A DNA stretch of 64,000 nucleotides from Paramecium octaurelia. Lineage: Eukaryota; Ciliophora; Oligohymenophorea; Peniculida; Parameciidae. Positions 62,614 through 64,000 of the stretch are shown here, in pieces; the first letter of the stretch is position 1, and each line of letters opens with the position of its first letter. The notes below the pieces were generated by a model, which was given only the letters and a program-made list of their open reading frames with translations, did not search any database and was not told the origin of the DNA. The stretch covers positions 255,347 to 319,346 of the forward strand of contig CAJJDP010000133.1 of NCBI GenBank assembly GCA_905182995.1, written 5' to 3'. The position numbers and the translations under genes were made by a program.

Positions 62614-63660
62614 TCATTTAAAAAATTAATGGAGTTTATTTAAACTTACTAGTCTCACCTGGCTATGTATTTGGTTAGAAAAATTTTGCATGAGTAATTA
62701 AATTTAATTGCTAATAGTAATTCTTATTGATTGAGGCAATTTATTCATTTAACTTTTTTTATTTATTTTACTTCTTTGACGCTTATTGATTAGCAAGTCT
62801 ATCTTATTGTACCTTTTACTTTTTTTATTCGATAAATCATTTATTTGTTCAATCGTTTTATATTTTTATGAGGTGCCATTACTAAAGCATTAAGCACAAG
62901 CTAATCGTTTTTCTGGTAATATATTCTCCGAATCTATGTCAAACAAAATTACTTCCTTTATATGATCTTTACAAAGTGTACTTAAACTAAATGTTTTCTA
63001 AATATATAAAAAATTTACTGTATTATTTTCAACTTTTGGGGGCTCTAATCGAATTTAATTATCTAAATTGAATTAATTTATTATCATTTTAGCATTTTTA
63101 AAAGCTTCAATTGTTTACAGGTAGTCTATATCAAATGAAATTTACTAAAACTAAATTTACATTTCATTCAAATAGTAAATTTCCATTTACTCTTCTTAAT
63201 TCGATATAAATTCTGATAATAATTGAACATCCTCCCAAAAATTATGTTAAGCTAAACAATTTTGTGATAATGATAATTCTTGTAATTTAAGCTTAATTTA
63301 TTTGGACAATTCATTTGATATTTTATCCAAATTAGTATTAACCTTACATTTGAATTACTCTATGTTTTAAAACAGGTTTTTTAATTATGTTAATATTATT
63401 TCAATTTCATTCCTCCTTCTTTGTTACTTTTATTTCTTATTTGATGCTATTTGTTCTTTTGCTTGCAAAATTGTTAATACTTTATTATTATTTGTATTAT
63501 CAATTAAACATTAATTACACAAATGTGTAATAATTCCAGTTATTGAAGAGTCAAGGTTTACAGCAATTATTTCGTTATTGTGTATTTGGCACATCTTTAC
63601 TTAGCCCTCTAAATTTTAATCAGCTGATGAATTCATATTTTATTATTTTTTATACATCAT
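62614..63660 (-). CDS. Protein with two B-box-like Cys/His motifs, 348 aa, possibly truncated
   Basis: ATG 63660-63658, 348 codons without TGA, stop 62616-62614. Two similar zinc-binding-like motifs: Cys-X2-His-X20-Cys-X2-Cys at about residues 26-53 and Cys-X2-His-X21-Cys-X2-Cys about 200 residues later. Both have acidic/hydrophobic filler including Asp-Ser or Asp-Ser-Glu. Coiled coil lies between and after them. The pattern resembles the N-terminal B-box-like region of Paramecium proteins that carry coiled coil plus a TLDc or WD40 domain at the C-terminus. Coiled-coil sequence continues beyond the stop in other frames, so the gene may be truncated by decay or its 3' introns may be missed. 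Confidence 0.6.
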
Positions 63661-64000
63661 AATTTCTTTCATTACCTTTTAAACATTTGAATTCTATTAA
63701 AATACAATTTATTTGAGTTAAAAAATAAAATAAAAACCTATTATATTTTCCCATTAATTGAAAAATAAAGAATATTTCTTAACTACCATGCTAAAATAAA
63801 TATCAAGGAGTCTTTTAAGATTCATTTTGAAGATGCAAGTTATTTTAATACAAAGCTTTATAAAACATAAAATTATTATACTTTACTTTATTCTGTTTAA
63901 AAATATTCAGAGAAAAAAAAATAACAACATTTGTTTCAGTTGCATTCTCAAAGGAGGATTAAACTTGTTTGATAATGATTCGCGAACAAATATATATATT
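63661..64000. other. Right edge, AT-rich, no gene or telomere
   Basis: About 340 bp upstream of the B-box-like ORF. No CCCCAA/CCCAAA-type telomeric repeats, so the window does not reach a chromosome end here. Confidence 0.6.

Noticed and set aside
63661..64000. A telomere or subtelomeric repeat array at the right edge
   Set aside because: No C4A2 or C3A3 repeats are present and the sequence simply continues as AT-rich DNA.
1..64000. tRNA, rRNA, CRISPR or bacterial-type operon signals
   Set aside because: I looked for tRNA T-loop and rRNA-like stretches and regular short repeats and saw none; ribosome binding sites and CRISPR are not expected in a nuclear ciliate genome.

Overview
The window is macronuclear-type DNA of a ciliate, almost certainly a Paramecium. 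Three observations support this. Long, conserved reading frames are continuous only if TAA and TAG are read as glutamine and TGA is the sole stop. All 29 introns I placed with confidence are GT..AG and only 20-32 nt long (one further candidate is 33 nt). Two genes are ciliate hallmarks: a trichocyst matrix protein, and an ultra-regular WD40 protein of a type I associate with Paramecium. Standard-code translation shreds nearly every gene here, so all models below are hand-built with the ciliate code.

Layout. Positions 1-29,010 are a dense, gene-rich block with intergenic gaps mostly of 40-350 bp. In order: a Q-rich coiled-coil protein (-, runs off the left edge), a DHHC palmitoyltransferase (-), a small ORF (-), an RCC1-repeat/TKL-kinase fusion (+), a 114-aa protein (+), a DZIP1/Iguana-like zinc-finger protein (+), a PH-CLU-TPR protein (+), a coiled-coil protein (+) whose 3' end overlaps a prominin-like five-span membrane protein (-), an SLC26/SulP anion transporter (+), a THADA/Trm732-like protein of 1413 aa (-), a trichocyst matrix protein (-), a TraB-domain protein (-), an SPRY-like protein (+), a small secreted protein (-) and a 95-aa coiled coil (-). 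A 1202-aa protein with 22 WD40 repeats follows at 33.6-37.3 kb (+).

Positions 29-33.6 kb and 37.3-64 kb are different: very AT-rich, gene-poor, and scattered with stretches that read as protein but are broken by frameshifts or TGA. They include a TLDc domain with a 1-nt frameshift, a B-box-like gene that is still open for 349 codons, and several unidentified fragments. This looks like a degenerate, possibly chromosome-end or low-selection region.

The window contains five single-N joins (25436, 31803, 43240, 51251, 53367). Four of them sit between long, apparently exact direct repeats (1367, 1125, 1516 and 1585 bp). These are best explained as unmerged contig overlaps, so about 5.6 kb of the window is probably duplicated by assembly. 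The join at 31803 is different and joins two different left flanks to the same 594-bp sequence.

Functionally the genes form no operon or pathway. Recurring themes are cilia and membrane trafficking (DZIP1-like, prominin-like, DHHC, TRABD), regulated secretion (trichocyst protein) and signalling scaffolds (RCC1-kinase, WD40, PH-CLU). Names are from motif recognition only; no database search was possible.
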